64,000 nt of DNA from Isoptericola halotolerans (GTDB lineage: Bacteria; Actinomycetota; Actinomycetes; Actinomycetales; Cellulomonadaceae): contig NZ_JABEZU010000001.1 of assembly GCF_013149785.1 (NCBI RefSeq), positions 248,001 through 312,000 on the forward strand, given 5' to 3'. Below are positions 41,566-50,772 of the stretch, piece by piece (the stretch's first letter is position 1; every line of letters starts with the position of its first letter). Both the position numbers and the translations under genes were made by a program. A model generated the notes under the pieces. That model did not search any database. It was not told the origin of the DNA and worked only from the letters and a program-made list of their open reading frames with translations.

Positions 41566-42566
41566 GCACGCAGACGATGCCTTTCGCGAAGGCCCTCACC
41601 GCGGGACTGCGTGCCGCGCTGGACGCGGACGACAAGGCCCTGGTCATGGGGGAGGACGTCGGACGTCTCGGCGGCGTCTTCCGCATCACCGACGGGCTGC
41701 AGAAGGACTTCGGCGAGCACCGGGTCGTGGACACTCCGCTGGCGGAGTCCGGGATCGTGGGCACGGCGATCGGCCTGGCGATGCGCGGCTACCGCCCGAT
41801 CTGCGAGATCCAGTTCGACGGGTTCGTCTTCCCGGCCTACGACCAGATCACCACCCAGCTCGCCAAGCTGCACTACCGCTCCCGCGGCCGTATCCAGGTG
41901 CCCGTGGTCGTCCGGATCCCCTACGGCGGGGGCATCGGGGCCATCGAGCACCACTCCGAGTCGCCCGAGGCGCTCTTCGCCCACACCCCCGGGCTGCGCG
42001 TCGTCTCGCCCGCGACGCCGCAGGACGCCTACGACATGATCCGCGCCGCCGTCGTGTCCCCGGACCCGGTGATCTTCTTCGAGCCCAAGGGCCGGTACTG
42101 GTCCAAGGGCGAGGTGGACCTGGACAGCCCCGTCCCGTCGCTCGACGGCGGTGGCCCGGACCCGCTGGGCACCGCCCGCATCGCTCGCACCGGCACCGAC
42201 GTCACCCTCGTCGCCTACGGCCCGACCGTCGCCACGGCACTGTCGGCCGCGGACGCCCTGGCCGCCGAGGGCACCAGCGCCGAGGTCGTGGACCTGCGCT
42301 CGATCTCCCCGCTGGACGTGCCGACGGTCGTCGACTCGGTGCGCCGCACCGGCCGTTGCGTCGTCGTGCACGAGGCACCCACGTACTTCGGGCCCGGTGC
42401 CGAGCTCGCCGCCCGGGTGACCGAGGAGTGCTTCTACTCGCTCGAGGCACCCGTGCAGCGCGTCGGTGGTTTCCACACCCCGTACCCCGTGGCGAAGGTC
42501 GAGCACGACTACCTGCCGGACGTCGACCGCGTCTGCGACGCCGTCGACCGCGCCCTGTCCCACTGA
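41562..42566 (+). CDS. 2-oxoacid dehydrogenase E1 component, beta subunit
   Basis: 334 residues. It completes the E1 heterotetramer with the preceding alpha subunit. Family blocks: [40 protein letters not shown] with the E that contacts [23 protein letters not shown], and [19 protein letters not shown]. Its ATG overlaps the alpha stop (ATGA), coupling production. No lipoamide dehydrogenase gene follows; that subunit is probably shared and encoded elsewhere. Confidence 0.92.
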   Translation: MSTQTMPFAKALTAGLRAALDADDKALVMGEDVGRLGGVFRITDGLQKDFGEHRVVDTPLAESGIVGTAIGLAMRGYRPICEIQFDGFVFPAYDQITTQLAKLHYRSRGRIQVPVVVRIPYGGGIGAIEHHSESPEALFAHTPGLRVVSPATPQDAYDMIRAAVVSPDPVIFFEPKGRYWSKGEVDLDSPVPSLDGGGPDPLGTARIARTGTDVTLVAYGPTVATALSAADALAAEGTSAEVVDLRSISPLDVPTVVDSVRRTGRCVVVHEAPTYFGPGAELAARVTEECFYSLEAPVQRVGGFHTPYPVAKVEHDYLPDVDRVCDAVDRALSH

Positions 42567-42589
42567 GCCGGCCGAGAACGAGGAGCACG

Positions 42590-44050
42590 ATGAGCAACCA
42601 GCGCTTCCCCCTCCCGGACGTGGGCGAGGGACTGACCGAGGCCGAGATCGTCGAGTGGAAGGTCGCCGTCGGCGACACCGTCGCGGTCAACGACGTCCTC
42701 GTCGAGATCGAGACCGCCAAGTCCCTCGTCGAGCTGCCGTCCCCGTTCGCCGGGACCGTCGTGGCCCTCCTCGCGGAGGAGGGCACCACCGTCGACGTCG
42801 GCACGCCGATCATCGAGGTCGGGTCGGCGGACGCGGTCGCGAGCCCGCCGTCGGGAGCCGCAGCACCGGCGTCCGACGCAGCGACGCCGGCCGGGGCCGA
42901 GGGCTCCGGGTCGGTGCTGGTCGGCTACGGCACGGCCGCTGCTGCCGGTGGTGCGCGCCGTCGTCGGCGCTCCGCGGCCTCCGCGCCCGCTGCGGCGGCC
43001 CCGGCCTCCGCGCCCGCCCCGGTGCCCGCACCCGTTCCGGCCGCACCGGAGAAGCAGCCCGGGATCGCCAAGCCGATGGTGAGCGTCCCGGCCGACGTCG
43101 GCGCGAGCGGCGCCGCGCCGTCGGGCACGACGCCGGCGACCCGTGTCCGGGTGCTCGCCAAGCCACCGGTGCGCAAGCTCGCCAATGACCTCGGGGTCGA
43201 CCTGGCTTCCGTGCAGCCGACCGGCCCCGGGGGGATCGTCACCCGCGAGGACGTCGTGGCCCGCGCGGACGCCGCCGCTCCGCAGGCGCTGGCGACCTAC
43301 CCCGACGACGACCAGCCCTGGCTCGCCTCGGGATCGGTGACGAACGACGGGCGCCAGACGCGCGTCCCGGTCAAGTCCGTGCGCAAGCGGACCGCCGAGG
43401 CCATGGTGGCCAGCGCGTTCACCGCCCCCCATGTCACCGTCTTCCGCACGGTCGACGTCACCAAGACGATGAAGCTCGTCGAGCGGCTCAAGGCGGACCG
43501 GGACTTCGCCGACGTGCGGGTCACACCGCTGCTGATCGCCGCCAAGGCCGTGCTGCTCGCCATCAAGCGCCACCCGGAGATCAACGCGAGCTGGGACGAC
43601 GAGGCCCGCGAGATCGTCTACAAGCACTACGTGAACCTGGGGATCGCCGCGGCGACACCGCGCGGGCTCGTCGTGCCGAACGTCAAGGACGCCCACCGTC
43701 ACGAGCTGCTGCCGCTCGCCCAGGCGCTCGGGGAGCTGACGGCCACCGCCCGGGCGGGGCGCACCAGCCCCGCGGACATGTCCGACGGGACGTTCACGAT
43801 CACGAACGTGGGCGTCTTCGGCATCGACACGGGCACGCCGATCCTCAACCCGGGCGAGGCCGGGATCTTCGCGTTCGGGGCGATCCGGCAGCAGCCGTGG
43901 GTGCACCAGGGCAAGGTCAAGCCGCGCTGGGTGACCCAGCTCGCGCTGAGCTTCGACCACCGGCTGGTCGACGGCGAGCTCGGGTCGCGGTTCCTGTCCG
44001 ACGTCGCCCGGGTGCTGGAGGACCCCGCCCGCGGGCTCGTCTGGGGCTGA
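42590..44050 (+). CDS. Dihydrolipoamide acyltransferase E2 component
   Basis: 486 residues. An N-terminal lipoyl domain with the lipoylated lysine K44 in [12 protein letters not shown] is followed by an alanine/proline-rich flexible linker (about 85-175). Then come a peripheral subunit-binding domain ([20 protein letters not shown], then [11 protein letters not shown]), a second linker and the catalytic acyltransferase domain. The active-site motif is [17 protein letters not shown] near the C-terminus. It has a single lipoyl domain. GAGGAG lies just upstream of the ATG. It should form the core of the complex with the two E1 subunits. Confidence 0.92.
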   Translation: MSNQRFPLPDVGEGLTEAEIVEWKVAVGDTVAVNDVLVEIETAKSLVELPSPFAGTVVALLAEEGTTVDVGTPIIEVGSADAVASPPSGAAAPASDAATPAGAEGSGSVLVGYGTAAAAGGARRRRRSAASAPAAAAPASAPAPVPAPVPAAPEKQPGIAKPMVSVPADVGASGAAPSGTTPATRVRVLAKPPVRKLANDLGVDLASVQPTGPGGIVTREDVVARADAAAPQALATYPDDDQPWLASGSVTNDGRQTRVPVKSVRKRTAEAMVASAFTAPHVTVFRTVDVTKTMKLVERLKADRDFADVRVTPLLIAAKAVLLAIKRHPEINASWDDEAREIVYKHYVNLGIAAATPRGLVVPNVKDAHRHELLPLAQALGELTATARAGRTSPADMSDGTFTITNVGVFGIDTGTPILNPGEAGIFAFGAIRQQPWVHQGKVKPRWVTQLALSFDHRLVDGELGSRFLSDVARVLEDPARGLVWG

Positions 44051-44092
44051 CGCACGCCGGCGGGTGCCGCCAGGAGAGCTACCGGCAGGGAG

Positions 44093-45124
44093 CTACCAGT
44101 TCCGCGGGAGGGAACCGGGGCCCTCGCCCTCGTCGCCGTCGCCGTCCCCACCGGTCGAACCGTCGGTGTCCTCGCCGACGTCCTCCTCGGTGTCCCCGTC
44201 GTCGCCCGTGCCGCCGAGCTCACGCGCCTCCGCCTCGTCCATCTCGACGTCGCGGGCCGCCTGCTCGTTGCGCTCGCCGAGCGACTCCTGGCGCTGCGCC
44301 TCCGCCTCCTCGGGGGTGGCAGGCTCCGGCTCGGGTTCCGGGGCGCCCTGGTTCTCGGTCTGCGCGTCGTGCGCCTGCTGCTCCTTCTCCTGCGCCCGCT
44401 CCTGCGCCTCGGTGGCGTCCTGCGTCTGCGACGAGTCGGCGCAGTCCGGCAGGGACCGGACCCGTTGGGTCCGGCCGTAGTCGTACTCCGCGAGCCAGTA
44501 GTTCGTGTCGGCCTGCTCGCGCAGGTCCTCGGGGTCGCGCTCGTCGCCGTACTCGCCGTAGGGGTCGATGACCTCTTCGTCGTACGGCTTGCCCGCGTCG
44601 CGCTTGGCGATCTCCGCGGCGACCGCCTCCGACTCCTCGGCGAGCTCGTCGCCGCGCTCGAGCCAGGTGTCGCCGCTGATCTCGAGCGCAGCCGCCCAGT
44701 TCGTGACGATCGCGCAGCGCACCTCGGCGGACTGGTCCTCGGCGCCGGCATAGGCGGCCTCGAGACGGTCGGCGCCCTCCCCGGCGAGCCAGCCGCGCTC
44801 GTCCGCCACCGCCTGGGCGGCCAGCGACGTGCCCAGGTTGTAGTCGGCACGCCACTGCTGCGGCACGATGCCCTCCGCCTGCGCGCGGAAGCGGTCGGAC
44901 GCCGTCTCCAGGTCGCCGGACGTGTAGTCGCGCACACCCCAGGAGGAGACCAGCGGCGCGAACGTCAGCTGCAGGCCCGTCGTGAGCCCGAGGAGCGCCA
45001 CGAACCCGGTCGGGACCCACAGCCAGCGTCGACGACGGCGCGGTCGGCCGTCGCCCGCCGCGCCACCGGGCGGCTTGCGGGACCGTGCCCACCGGGGGAC
45101 CTCCTGCGACCCGACGCCGCTCAT
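44093..45124 (-). CDS. Membrane-anchored acidic protein, last gene of the MoxR/VWA operon
   Basis: 343 residues. A basic start is followed by one membrane helix (about 34-52, WLWVPTGFVALLGLTTGLQL). A helical region with tetratricopeptide-like spacing follows: DYTSGDLETASDRFRAQAEG and WRADYNLGTSLAAQAVADE. A long coil rich in Q and E comes next, and the last 60 residues are almost only D, E and G. The position and shape resemble the BatB/BatC/BatE TPR proteins of aerotolerance operons. The ATG overlaps the stop of the VWA gene before it. The acidic tail suggests cation binding or disorder. Function is unknown. Confidence 0.75.
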   Translation of the reverse strand: MSGVGSQEVPRWARSRKPPGGAAGDGRPRRRRRWLWVPTGFVALLGLTTGLQLTFAPLVSSWGVRDYTSGDLETASDRFRAQAEGIVPQQWRADYNLGTSLAAQAVADERGWLAGEGADRLEAAYAGAEDQSAEVRCAIVTNWAAALEISGDTWLERGDELAEESEAVAAEIAKRDAGKPYDEEVIDPYGEYGDERDPEDLREQADTNYWLAEYDYGRTQRVRSLPDCADSSQTQDATEAQERAQEKEQQAHDAQTENQGAPEPEPEPATPEEAEAQRQESLGERNEQAARDVEMDEAEARELGGTGDDGDTEEDVGEDTDGSTGGDGDGDEGEGPGSLPRNW

Positions 45125-46128
45125 CGTGCCGCCCCCGTCCGTCGTCGTGCCGGCACGGTCCGGGCGACCGCCCGGGACCAGGCGCCGGCCTCCCCGGCGA
45201 GCAGCGCACCGAGCACGAGCGCCAGCGGCCAGACGACGGGGCGGTACGTCGTCACCTCGCGGCGTCCGTCCGCGGCCACCTGGGCCGGGTCGATCCCGTC
45301 GACGAGCGCGGCGACGTCGTCGGGCCCCGTGCGGTGCACGTACGGCAGGCCGAGCTCGTCGGCCAGCGCCTGCAGGGTCGTGGGGTCGGCGACGGAGAGC
45401 CCGTCCCCGCCCGCCGGGTCCTGGATGTACCCGGGGCCGACGCCCGCCGGGGTGCTCTCCAGCATGCGACCTCCGTCGGTGGTGCCGTACCCGAGCACGG
45501 CGCCGGCGTCGATCAGCGGTGCGAGGTCGGCGAACGAGCGGGGCTCACCGCCTGCCGTCTGCTCGCCGTCGGTGAGGAAGTACACCACCCGCATGTTCGC
45601 CGGGTTCTGCTCGCGCGAACCCTCGAGCGCCGCGGCGAGGTCGTCCAGCGGGCGGTCCACGAGGGAACCCTGGGAGAAGTCGGTCAGCTCGTGCGTCACC
45701 GACTGCGCCCAGGACCCGAGCGCCCCACGGTCCCAGGTCAGGGGCAGCTGCCGGGTCGCCTGGGAGTCGTAGGCGATCACGGCGAAGCGGCCGTCACCGA
45801 CCGACTCCGCGAGGGCCGTCACGTCGTGACGGACCCCGTCCAGGCGCGGGGCGTCCTGCTCGGGTCCCCAGTCCTCGGCGGCCATCGACCCCGTCCGGTC
45901 CACGACGAAGTACACGTCGACCGCCGCCACGGTGGTGTCCAGGCTGGAGGTGGCCGTCGACGGGCCGGCGCCCATCAGCCCGACGACGGCGACGATCGCC
46001 GTGCGTCGGACCCACCCGAGACGCTCGGCGGCCGACGTCGAACGCACCAGCGCGGTGATCGTGACGGCCGCCAGCAGCGCGACGACGGGGACCAGCAGCC
46101 AGGCGCTGACCAGCGGGGCGAACGTCAT
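45121..46128 (-). CDS. VWA-domain membrane protein (BatA/BatB-like), first of two in reading-order pair
   Basis: 335 residues. Two membrane helices flank a von Willebrand A domain. The metal site starts VDVYFVVDRTGSMAAEDW, with D77-x-T-G-S81 in place of the usual D-x-S-x-S, so one MIDAS serine is threonine. A later block is VVYFLTDGEQTAGG with the second coordinating region. A C-terminal helix anchors it. Its ATG overlaps the preceding VWA gene by 4 bases and its stop overlaps the next gene by 4, so expression is tightly coupled. Confidence 0.83.
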   Translation of the reverse strand: MTFAPLVSAWLLVPVVALLAAVTITALVRSTSAAERLGWVRRTAIVAVVGLMGAGPSTATSSLDTTVAAVDVYFVVDRTGSMAAEDWGPEQDAPRLDGVRHDVTALAESVGDGRFAVIAYDSQATRQLPLTWDRGALGSWAQSVTHELTDFSQGSLVDRPLDDLAAALEGSREQNPANMRVVYFLTDGEQTAGGEPRSFADLAPLIDAGAVLGYGTTDGGRMLESTPAGVGPGYIQDPAGGDGLSVADPTTLQALADELGLPYVHRTGPDDVAALVDGIDPAQVAADGRREVTTYRPVVWPLALVLGALLAGEAGAWSRAVARTVPARRRTGAAR

Positions 46129-47177
46129 GGGCGCACCCTCCAGGCGGCAAGGACGAGCATCCCCGTGCCGAGCAGCAGGACGGCGTACCACCGGCCGGGC
46201 ACGTCGGTCAGGACGGACTCGGCGTCGGCGTCCAGCGCGACCGCCTGCTGGGCCTGCACGTCCGCCACCAGCGCTTCCACGGCGCCGGGGTCGTCGAGCG
46301 TGAAGTACAGGCCGTCGTGCGCGCCGACCACCGCGCGGTAGTCGGACTCCTCGGCACCTCCGACACGGTCCGCGGGGCCGCCGTACAGGCCGTAGAGGGT
46401 GATGTCCCGCGAGGCCACCAGCTCGGCGGCCTCGCCCAGCGAGTAGACGGGGTCCTCACCGACGAAGTTGTCGGTGGCCAGCAGGATCGAGCGCGACCGC
46501 TCGGTGCCGTGCTCGTCGAACTGCAGCGCGCAGGTGGCCAGGCCGTCGCCGATCAGGCTGGAGTCCTCCAGGGAGGTGGTCCCCGCGGTGAACGTCAGGA
46601 GGTCCTGCACCTGGGCGAGCTCGCGGTCGGACATCTCCTCGAGGGTCTTGCTGCCGAGCCGCTCCGTGTCGAGCCCGACGGCCTCCGCACCCGCGGCGAG
46701 CTGCTCGCCCACCAGGGTGTAGTCGTCGGTGAGCGGGAAGACCGTGCGGGCCGTGGAGTCGAAGACCACCAGCGCGATGCGCTCCCCGGCGAAGTGCTCG
46801 GTGAGATCGGCGTACAGGGACAGCACGGCGGCGTCGTACGGGAGCATCGACCCCGACACGTCCAGGCACAGCACGATGTCCCGCGTGGCGAGGCGCTCGC
46901 TGGTCACCTCCCGCTCCACGGGGCGGGCGGCGAGCGCCGCCGTGGCGACCACGCACAGTCCGAGCACGAGCATGCCGGCGACCTGCCAGGCGCGATGACC
47001 GAGCAGCGCCCGGCGCACCTCGGGCAGCCGGAGCAGAGCGTCGGTGTGGGCGACGCGCAGCGAGTCCTGGGCGGGTCGACGACGTCGGGCCAGCAGCACG
47101 ACGAGCACCACCGTCAGCACGACGACGGCGGCGAGCGCGACGGCCACCCAGGGCCACAGCAGCATCCGGTCGGGCAC
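46125..47177 (-). CDS. VWA-domain membrane protein (BatA-like)
   Basis: 350 residues with two N-terminal membrane helices (about 7-30 and 64-84) and one at the C-terminus. The VWA domain has a standard metal site DVSGSM at 106-111, then SLIGDGLATCALQF, ILLATDNF and the later TLYGLYGGP. The GTG at 47177 has GGAGG about 7 bases upstream and lies 1 base after the previous stop. Together with the following VWA protein it forms the BatA/BatB-like pair that such operons place at the membrane, probably as substrates or scaffolds of the MoxR ATPase. Confidence 0.83.
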   Translation of the reverse strand: MPDRMLLWPWVAVALAAVVVLTVVLVVLLARRRRPAQDSLRVAHTDALLRLPEVRRALLGHRAWQVAGMLVLGLCVVATAALAARPVEREVTSERLATRDIVLCLDVSGSMLPYDAAVLSLYADLTEHFAGERIALVVFDSTARTVFPLTDDYTLVGEQLAAGAEAVGLDTERLGSKTLEEMSDRELAQVQDLLTFTAGTTSLEDSSLIGDGLATCALQFDEHGTERSRSILLATDNFVGEDPVYSLGEAAELVASRDITLYGLYGGPADRVGGAEESDYRAVVGAHDGLYFTLDDPGAVEALVADVQAQQAVALDADAESVLTDVPGRWYAVLLLGTGMLVLAAWRVRP

Positions 47178-47178
47178 G

Positions 47179-47667
47179 TCACCACCTCCGGACGAACGAG
47201 CGGGCACGCTGCAGCGAGCGGTGCGGGCGGGCGATGCGCCGACCGTCGGGGCCGAAGGTCGGCTCGAGCAGCCGTTCCATCTCGCGGCCGAAGGTCTTGG
47301 TGCCGTGCAGGTCCCGCAGGTCCCCGACCGTCATCGTGGAGACGTCGTGCCCGGTCCGGACGGCGGCGAAGCGGCGCAGCTCCTGGCGCAGGGCGAGGTG
47401 CAGCGCGCGGTCGTCGATCTCGTCGTCCCGCCAGCGTCGGTCCAGGTCGTCGATGCGTCCCAGCGTGGCCGCGCGTGCCGCGGCGAACCGGTCGACGGGC
47501 TGCGCCTCGGGTGCAGGGGCCGGCGCCGCCGGTTCCGGCACGGGCGCGGGTCGGGTCAGCCGCACGGTCAGCACCACGACCGCGACGGTCAGCAGCAGGA
47601 CGGCGACGCCGACGAAGGTCCAGGGCCAGGCCCAGGGCAGGGGGTCGACCAGCTCGTCAGCGGGCAC
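47179..47667 (-). CDS. Single-helix membrane protein of the MoxR operon (DUF4381/DUF4129-like position)
   Basis: 162 residues. A membrane helix at about 14-36 (WPWTFVGVAVLLLTVAVVVL) is followed by a proline/alanine-rich linker and a helical cytoplasmic domain with LGRIDDLDRRWRDDEIDDRA and LHLALRQELRRFAAVRTGHD. In other genomes this place in the operon is held by DUF4381-type proteins, but I cannot assign the family by sequence. The GTG start overlaps the DUF58 gene by 11 bases. Confidence 0.75.
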   Translation of the reverse strand: MPADELVDPLPWAWPWTFVGVAVLLLTVAVVVLTVRLTRPAPVPEPAAPAPAPEAQPVDRFAAARAATLGRIDDLDRRWRDDEIDDRALHLALRQELRRFAAVRTGHDVSTMTVGDLRDLHGTKTFGREMERLLEPTFGPDGRRIARPHRSLQRARSFVRRW

Positions 47668-48565
47668 GGCGCTCCCTCCGGGCCAGGGAGACCAGGCCGC
47701 CGACGACGTCGTCGGTCGAGGCGACCCGGACGCTGCGGACCTGGCGCCGGGCGAGCAGCGACTCCGTCTGCGCGCGGCGTCGGGCCGTCTCGCGGGCCGC
47801 GGCCTCGGCCGGGCGCCGCCGTCCGCGCAGGAACCGGGGCACCGACCAGCCGGAGGTGACGTCCACGACGTCGGAGCCGCGGCGTCCGCGCAGCATCCCG
47901 GGGAGCCGGGGGTCGAAGGGGTCGAGGTCCTCGACGGCCACGACCAGCACCTCGTGCTGCACGGCGAGCAGCTTCAGCAGGCGCTCGTGCTCCTGCCACG
48001 GCTGGGCCTCGTCGGTCACGAGGACGATCAGGCTGCGCCGGCGGAACGTGGACAGCGCTCGGCGCAGCAGCACCCCCAGGTCCGACGGCGGCGCGTCGGG
48101 CGACCACGTCGCCTCCAGCGCGCGCAGGGTCGCCTCGATCTCCCCGGCGCTCGCCCGGGCAGGCCGGTGGACGAGCCGCTCGGCGTCCCCGGCCAGCAGG
48201 GCCACCCGGTCGCCCCGGGAGGTGGCGAGGTAGGCGGTGACGGCGGCCGTGTAGTCCGCGACGGTGGACTTCTCCTCGCCGCCGGCGGCGGTGGCGGTCA
48301 TGGTGCGCCCGGTGTCGACCAGCAGCACGACCGTCAGGCTGGACTCGTGCGCGAACCGGCGGATGATCGGTGCACCGGCGCGGGCGCTGGCCTTCCAGTC
48401 GATGTCACCGACGTCGTCGCCGACCTCGTAGTGCCGCAGGTCGTCGAAGTCCTGGCCGTGACCCGTGAGCACCGAGCGGTGGCGGCCGGCGAGGATCCCG
48501 GTCGCGCGCCGGGTGACGGGCAGCGAGACGCGCGCGCGGACGAGCGCGAGCCGTGAGGCGGCCAC
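47657..48565 (-). CDS. DUF58 protein of the MoxR operon
   Basis: 302 residues. The defining DUF58 motif is FDDLRHYEVGDDVGDIDWKA followed by SARAGAPIIRRF, the conserved Y-x-x-G-D-x-x-x-x-I-D-W-x-x-S-A-R. A degenerate VWA-like fold follows, with VVLLVDTGRTM (D-x-G-x-T) and RSLIVLVTDEAQP. No membrane helix is visible. The GTG at 48565 lies 4 bases after the stop of the MoxR gene. DUF58 proteins are the constant partner of MoxR ATPases. Confidence 0.88.
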   Translation of the reverse strand: MAASRLALVRARVSLPVTRRATGILAGRHRSVLTGHGQDFDDLRHYEVGDDVGDIDWKASARAGAPIIRRFAHESSLTVVLLVDTGRTMTATAAGGEEKSTVADYTAAVTAYLATSRGDRVALLAGDAERLVHRPARASAGEIEATLRALEATWSPDAPPSDLGVLLRRALSTFRRRSLIVLVTDEAQPWQEHERLLKLLAVQHEVLVVAVEDLDPFDPRLPGMLRGRRGSDVVDVTSGWSVPRFLRGRRRPAEAAARETARRRAQTESLLARRQVRSVRVASTDDVVGGLVSLARRERRAR

Positions 48566-48569
48566 GGCG

Positions 48570-49598
48570 TCAGGGGACGGGGACGGCGTCGAACACGGCG
48601 TCGACGAGCTGCTCGGCGGGGACGTCGTCCGCCAGGGCCTCGAAGCTGCGCACGAGACGGTGCCGCAGCACGGCGTAGCGGGTGTCCTTGACGTCGTCGG
48701 GGGTGACGTAGTCCCGGCCCTGGGCCAGCGCGCCGGCCTGCGCGAGCTGGACGAAGGCGATGGCACCACGCGGGGAGGCCCCGACCCGGACGAGCCGCCG
48801 CAGGTCCTCGACCGGGCGCGGCCCGGCACCGCGGGTCGTGGCGACGAGGTCGACGACGTACCGCTTGATCTCGGTGTCCACATAGACCTTGTCGGTCAGG
48901 GCGCGGAGCTCGCGGACGTCGTCGAGGCTGATCGGCCGGGCCGTCAACGGGGCCGTCATCCGGCCGGAGGTGATCCGCTCGAGGATCTCGACCTCCTGCT
49001 CGGCGGTGGGGTAGGTGAGCACCTCCTTGACCAGGAACCGGTCCATCTGGGCCTCGGGCAGCACGTAGGTGCCCTCCTCCTCGATGGGGTTCTGCGTGGC
49101 GAGGACCATGAAGGGGTCCGGCAGGGGGTGCTCGACGCCGCCGATCGAGGTCTGCCGCTCCTGCATGGCCTCGAGCATGGCGGACTGGGTCTTGGCCGAG
49201 GACCGGTTGATCTCGTCGAGCAGCACGAGGTTGGCGTGCACCGGTCCGAGCTGGGTGCTGAACGTGTTCGTGGTGTGGTCGAACACCTGGGTGCCCACGA
49301 TGTCGTTGGGCATGAGGTCCGGGGTGCACTGGATGCGGGCGAACTTCCCGGCCACCGCGTCCGCGAGGGTGTGGGCCGCCGTCGTCTTGGCGAGGCCGGG
49401 CACCGACTCCAGCAGCACGTGGCCCCCGGCCATCAGCGTGCGGACGAGCGTGGTCCGCAGCCGGTCCTGGCCGACCAGGCGCTGGTCGAAGACCTGGTCG
49501 ATCCGCGCCAGGAGGTCTCGTGACCGAGCGAGCTGGGAACGGTCGATGGCCGCCTGGGACGGCCGGCGCGTGAGCCAGTCCGCGATCGGGAGGGTCAT
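48570..49598 (-). CDS. moxR: MoxR-family AAA+ ATPase
   Basis: 342 residues. The Walker A motif is ESVPGLAKTTAAHT at about 64-76, Walker B is LVLLDEINRSSAKTQSAM at 124-141, and the sensor segment is PFMVLATQNPIEEEGTYVLP. The C-terminal lid domain ends with VKDTRYAVLRHRLVRSFEAL. MoxR proteins act as chaperones that insert cofactors or assemble membrane and periplasmic complexes with VWA partners. It is the first gene of a six-gene operon (moxR, DUF58, two membrane/VWA proteins and so on). There is no Shine-Dalgarno site, and a TAGACT box ends 8 bases before the ATG, suggesting a leaderless message. Confidence 0.92.
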   Translation of the reverse strand: MTLPIADWLTRRPSQAAIDRSQLARSRDLLARIDQVFDQRLVGQDRLRTTLVRTLMAGGHVLLESVPGLAKTTAAHTLADAVAGKFARIQCTPDLMPNDIVGTQVFDHTTNTFSTQLGPVHANLVLLDEINRSSAKTQSAMLEAMQERQTSIGGVEHPLPDPFMVLATQNPIEEEGTYVLPEAQMDRFLVKEVLTYPTAEQEVEILERITSGRMTAPLTARPISLDDVRELRALTDKVYVDTEIKRYVVDLVATTRGAGPRPVEDLRRLVRVGASPRGAIAFVQLAQAGALAQGRDYVTPDDVKDTRYAVLRHRLVRSFEALADDVPAEQLVDAVFDAVPVP

Positions 49599-49606
49599 GG
49601 CACGGC

Positions 49607-49612
49607 AGTCTA
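49607..49612 (-). promoter_or_regulatory. Probable -10 box of the moxR operon
   Basis: TAGACT on the minus strand ends 8 bases before the moxR ATG, so the start of transcription would fall on or next to the start codon. A clear -35 box is not visible. Confidence 0.35.
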
Positions 49613-49814
49613 GAGGGATGACGTCGGCGTGGGCAGACCGTTCCTCTGCCCGGGACCGTCGCTCTCGGGGGCCCGTCTCGGGGGACGAGAAGCCTGCCGA
49701 CACGCGGGTGACCCGGGGCCGGAACCGAGCGTCCGCGTGCTCTACTGCAGGTGCCCCCAGCACGCCGGTCCGGCGCGGTGGGCACCCACTCCCTTCCGAA
49801 CCTGGAGATCCTTG

Positions 49815-50576
49815 ATGCGCTCTGCCCGTTCCACGACCACCCTCGCCCTGAGCTGTGCCCTCGTCCTCGGTCTCGCCGCCTGCGGGACGGGCGACGAGGC
49901 GGAGACCGTCGACACGTCGTCCGCCGAGACTGCCGAGGACGCCGACGCCGTGGCGGACGACGTCGAGGAGCCGACCGAGGACGAGGCCGAGGAGCCCGAG
50001 GACGCCGAGGAGGAGCCGGCCGACGACGCGGCCGGCGGCAGCGGGGCCGAGCCCGAGTGGGCCAACCCGCTGACCACCCCGGGCGAGGAGATCACCTCGT
50101 TCACCGTCGGCGACGTGCGCGTCGACGTCTACCAGGTGGGGGTCACGCAGGCGCCGAAGGACGGGCTCTTCGTCGACCCCGAGAAGAACGAGCCGATCAT
50201 CGCCGAGGGCGACGACATCGTCTTCGTCAACTACGTGATCACCAACGAGGGCGACACGGTCGACCTCGGCTCCAGCCTGGTGAACATCAGCGCCCGCTAC
50301 GAGGACTGGCCGTACATGCAGGGCATGGACACCATCACAGGCGCGGAGCTCTACGAGGAGCAGGAGGTCAACGACTCCGGGACGCACCAGACCGCCTACC
50401 GCGACCCGGCGGTGTACCCCTTCGAGTCGGGCCAGTCGTACTCGACCGGCATGAACTTCCACTACCAGCCCGGCACGGACGTGATCTTCGACGCGACGAT
50501 CGTCCCGGTGGACGAGAACGGTGACCTGCTGCACGACGACAAGGTCGAGGGCGAGGGCACCGGCACCATCTCCTGA
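49815..50576 (+). CDS. Lipoprotein with acidic linker and beta-sandwich-like domain, unknown function
   Basis: 253 residues. A lipoprotein signal peptide ends at LGLAAC with the modified cysteine at 23. Residues about 28-80 are a linker almost wholly of E, D and A. The remaining 170 residues form a beta-rich domain: ITSFTVGDVRVDVYQVG, DIVFVNYVITNEGDTVDLGS, NISARYEDWPYMQGMD, and GQSYSTGMNFHYQPGTDVIF. The order of strands resembles DUF4352-like immunoglobulin-fold lipoproteins, but I do not claim that family. The ATG has GGAGA upstream. It is divergent from the MoxR operon. A 34-bp inverted repeat lies directly after its stop. Confidence 0.75.
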   Translation: MRSARSTTTLALSCALVLGLAACGTGDEAETVDTSSAETAEDADAVADDVEEPTEDEAEEPEDAEEEPADDAAGGSGAEPEWANPLTTPGEEITSFTVGDVRVDVYQVGVTQAPKDGLFVDPEKNEPIIAEGDDIVFVNYVITNEGDTVDLGSSLVNISARYEDWPYMQGMDTITGAELYEEQEVNDSGTHQTAYRDPAVYPFESGQSYSTGMNFHYQPGTDVIFDATIVPVDENGDLLHDDKVEGEGTGTIS

Positions 50577-50582
50577 CCTCAC

Positions 50583-50657
50583 CCGCGAGATCGACCTACC
50601 CGTCCCGAGATCGACCTACCGTCGGTCGATCTCGGGACGGGTAGGTCGATCTCGCGG
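50583..50657. repeat. Perfect 34-bp inverted repeat with internal direct repeats
   Basis: The arms at 50583-50616 and 50624-50657 are perfectly complementary over 34 bases, separated by a 7-base loop. Each arm carries GAGATCGACC twice, 20 bases apart, so the element is a double palindrome made of one repeated word. It lies 6 bases after the lipoprotein stop, and a T5 tract follows 20 bases after the second arm. It could serve as a terminator, but its length and internal order suggest a dispersed palindromic repeat (REP- or MITE-like). Confidence 0.85.
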
Positions 50658-50682
50658 TGTGCATGCGCCGGTGTGCGTTTTT

Positions 50683-50695
50683 GTCCGGTCGATCG
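50683..50695 (+). promoter_or_regulatory. Candidate operator near the orphan binding-protein gene
   Basis: GTCCGGTCGATCG combines the words GTCCG and GATCG, which also occur together at 53244-53260 and 56375-56389 upstream of the two other plus-strand transcription units of this locus. It may bind the DeoR-LacI hybrid regulator encoded at 52145-53212. Tentative. Confidence 0.3.
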
Positions 50696-50772
50696 TCCTC
50701 GCCTCCACTGCCTGCCAGCATCGAGCGGCAGGACGCCGTCGCCCGACGGCACACGTGCGCAAGGAGGCACAC

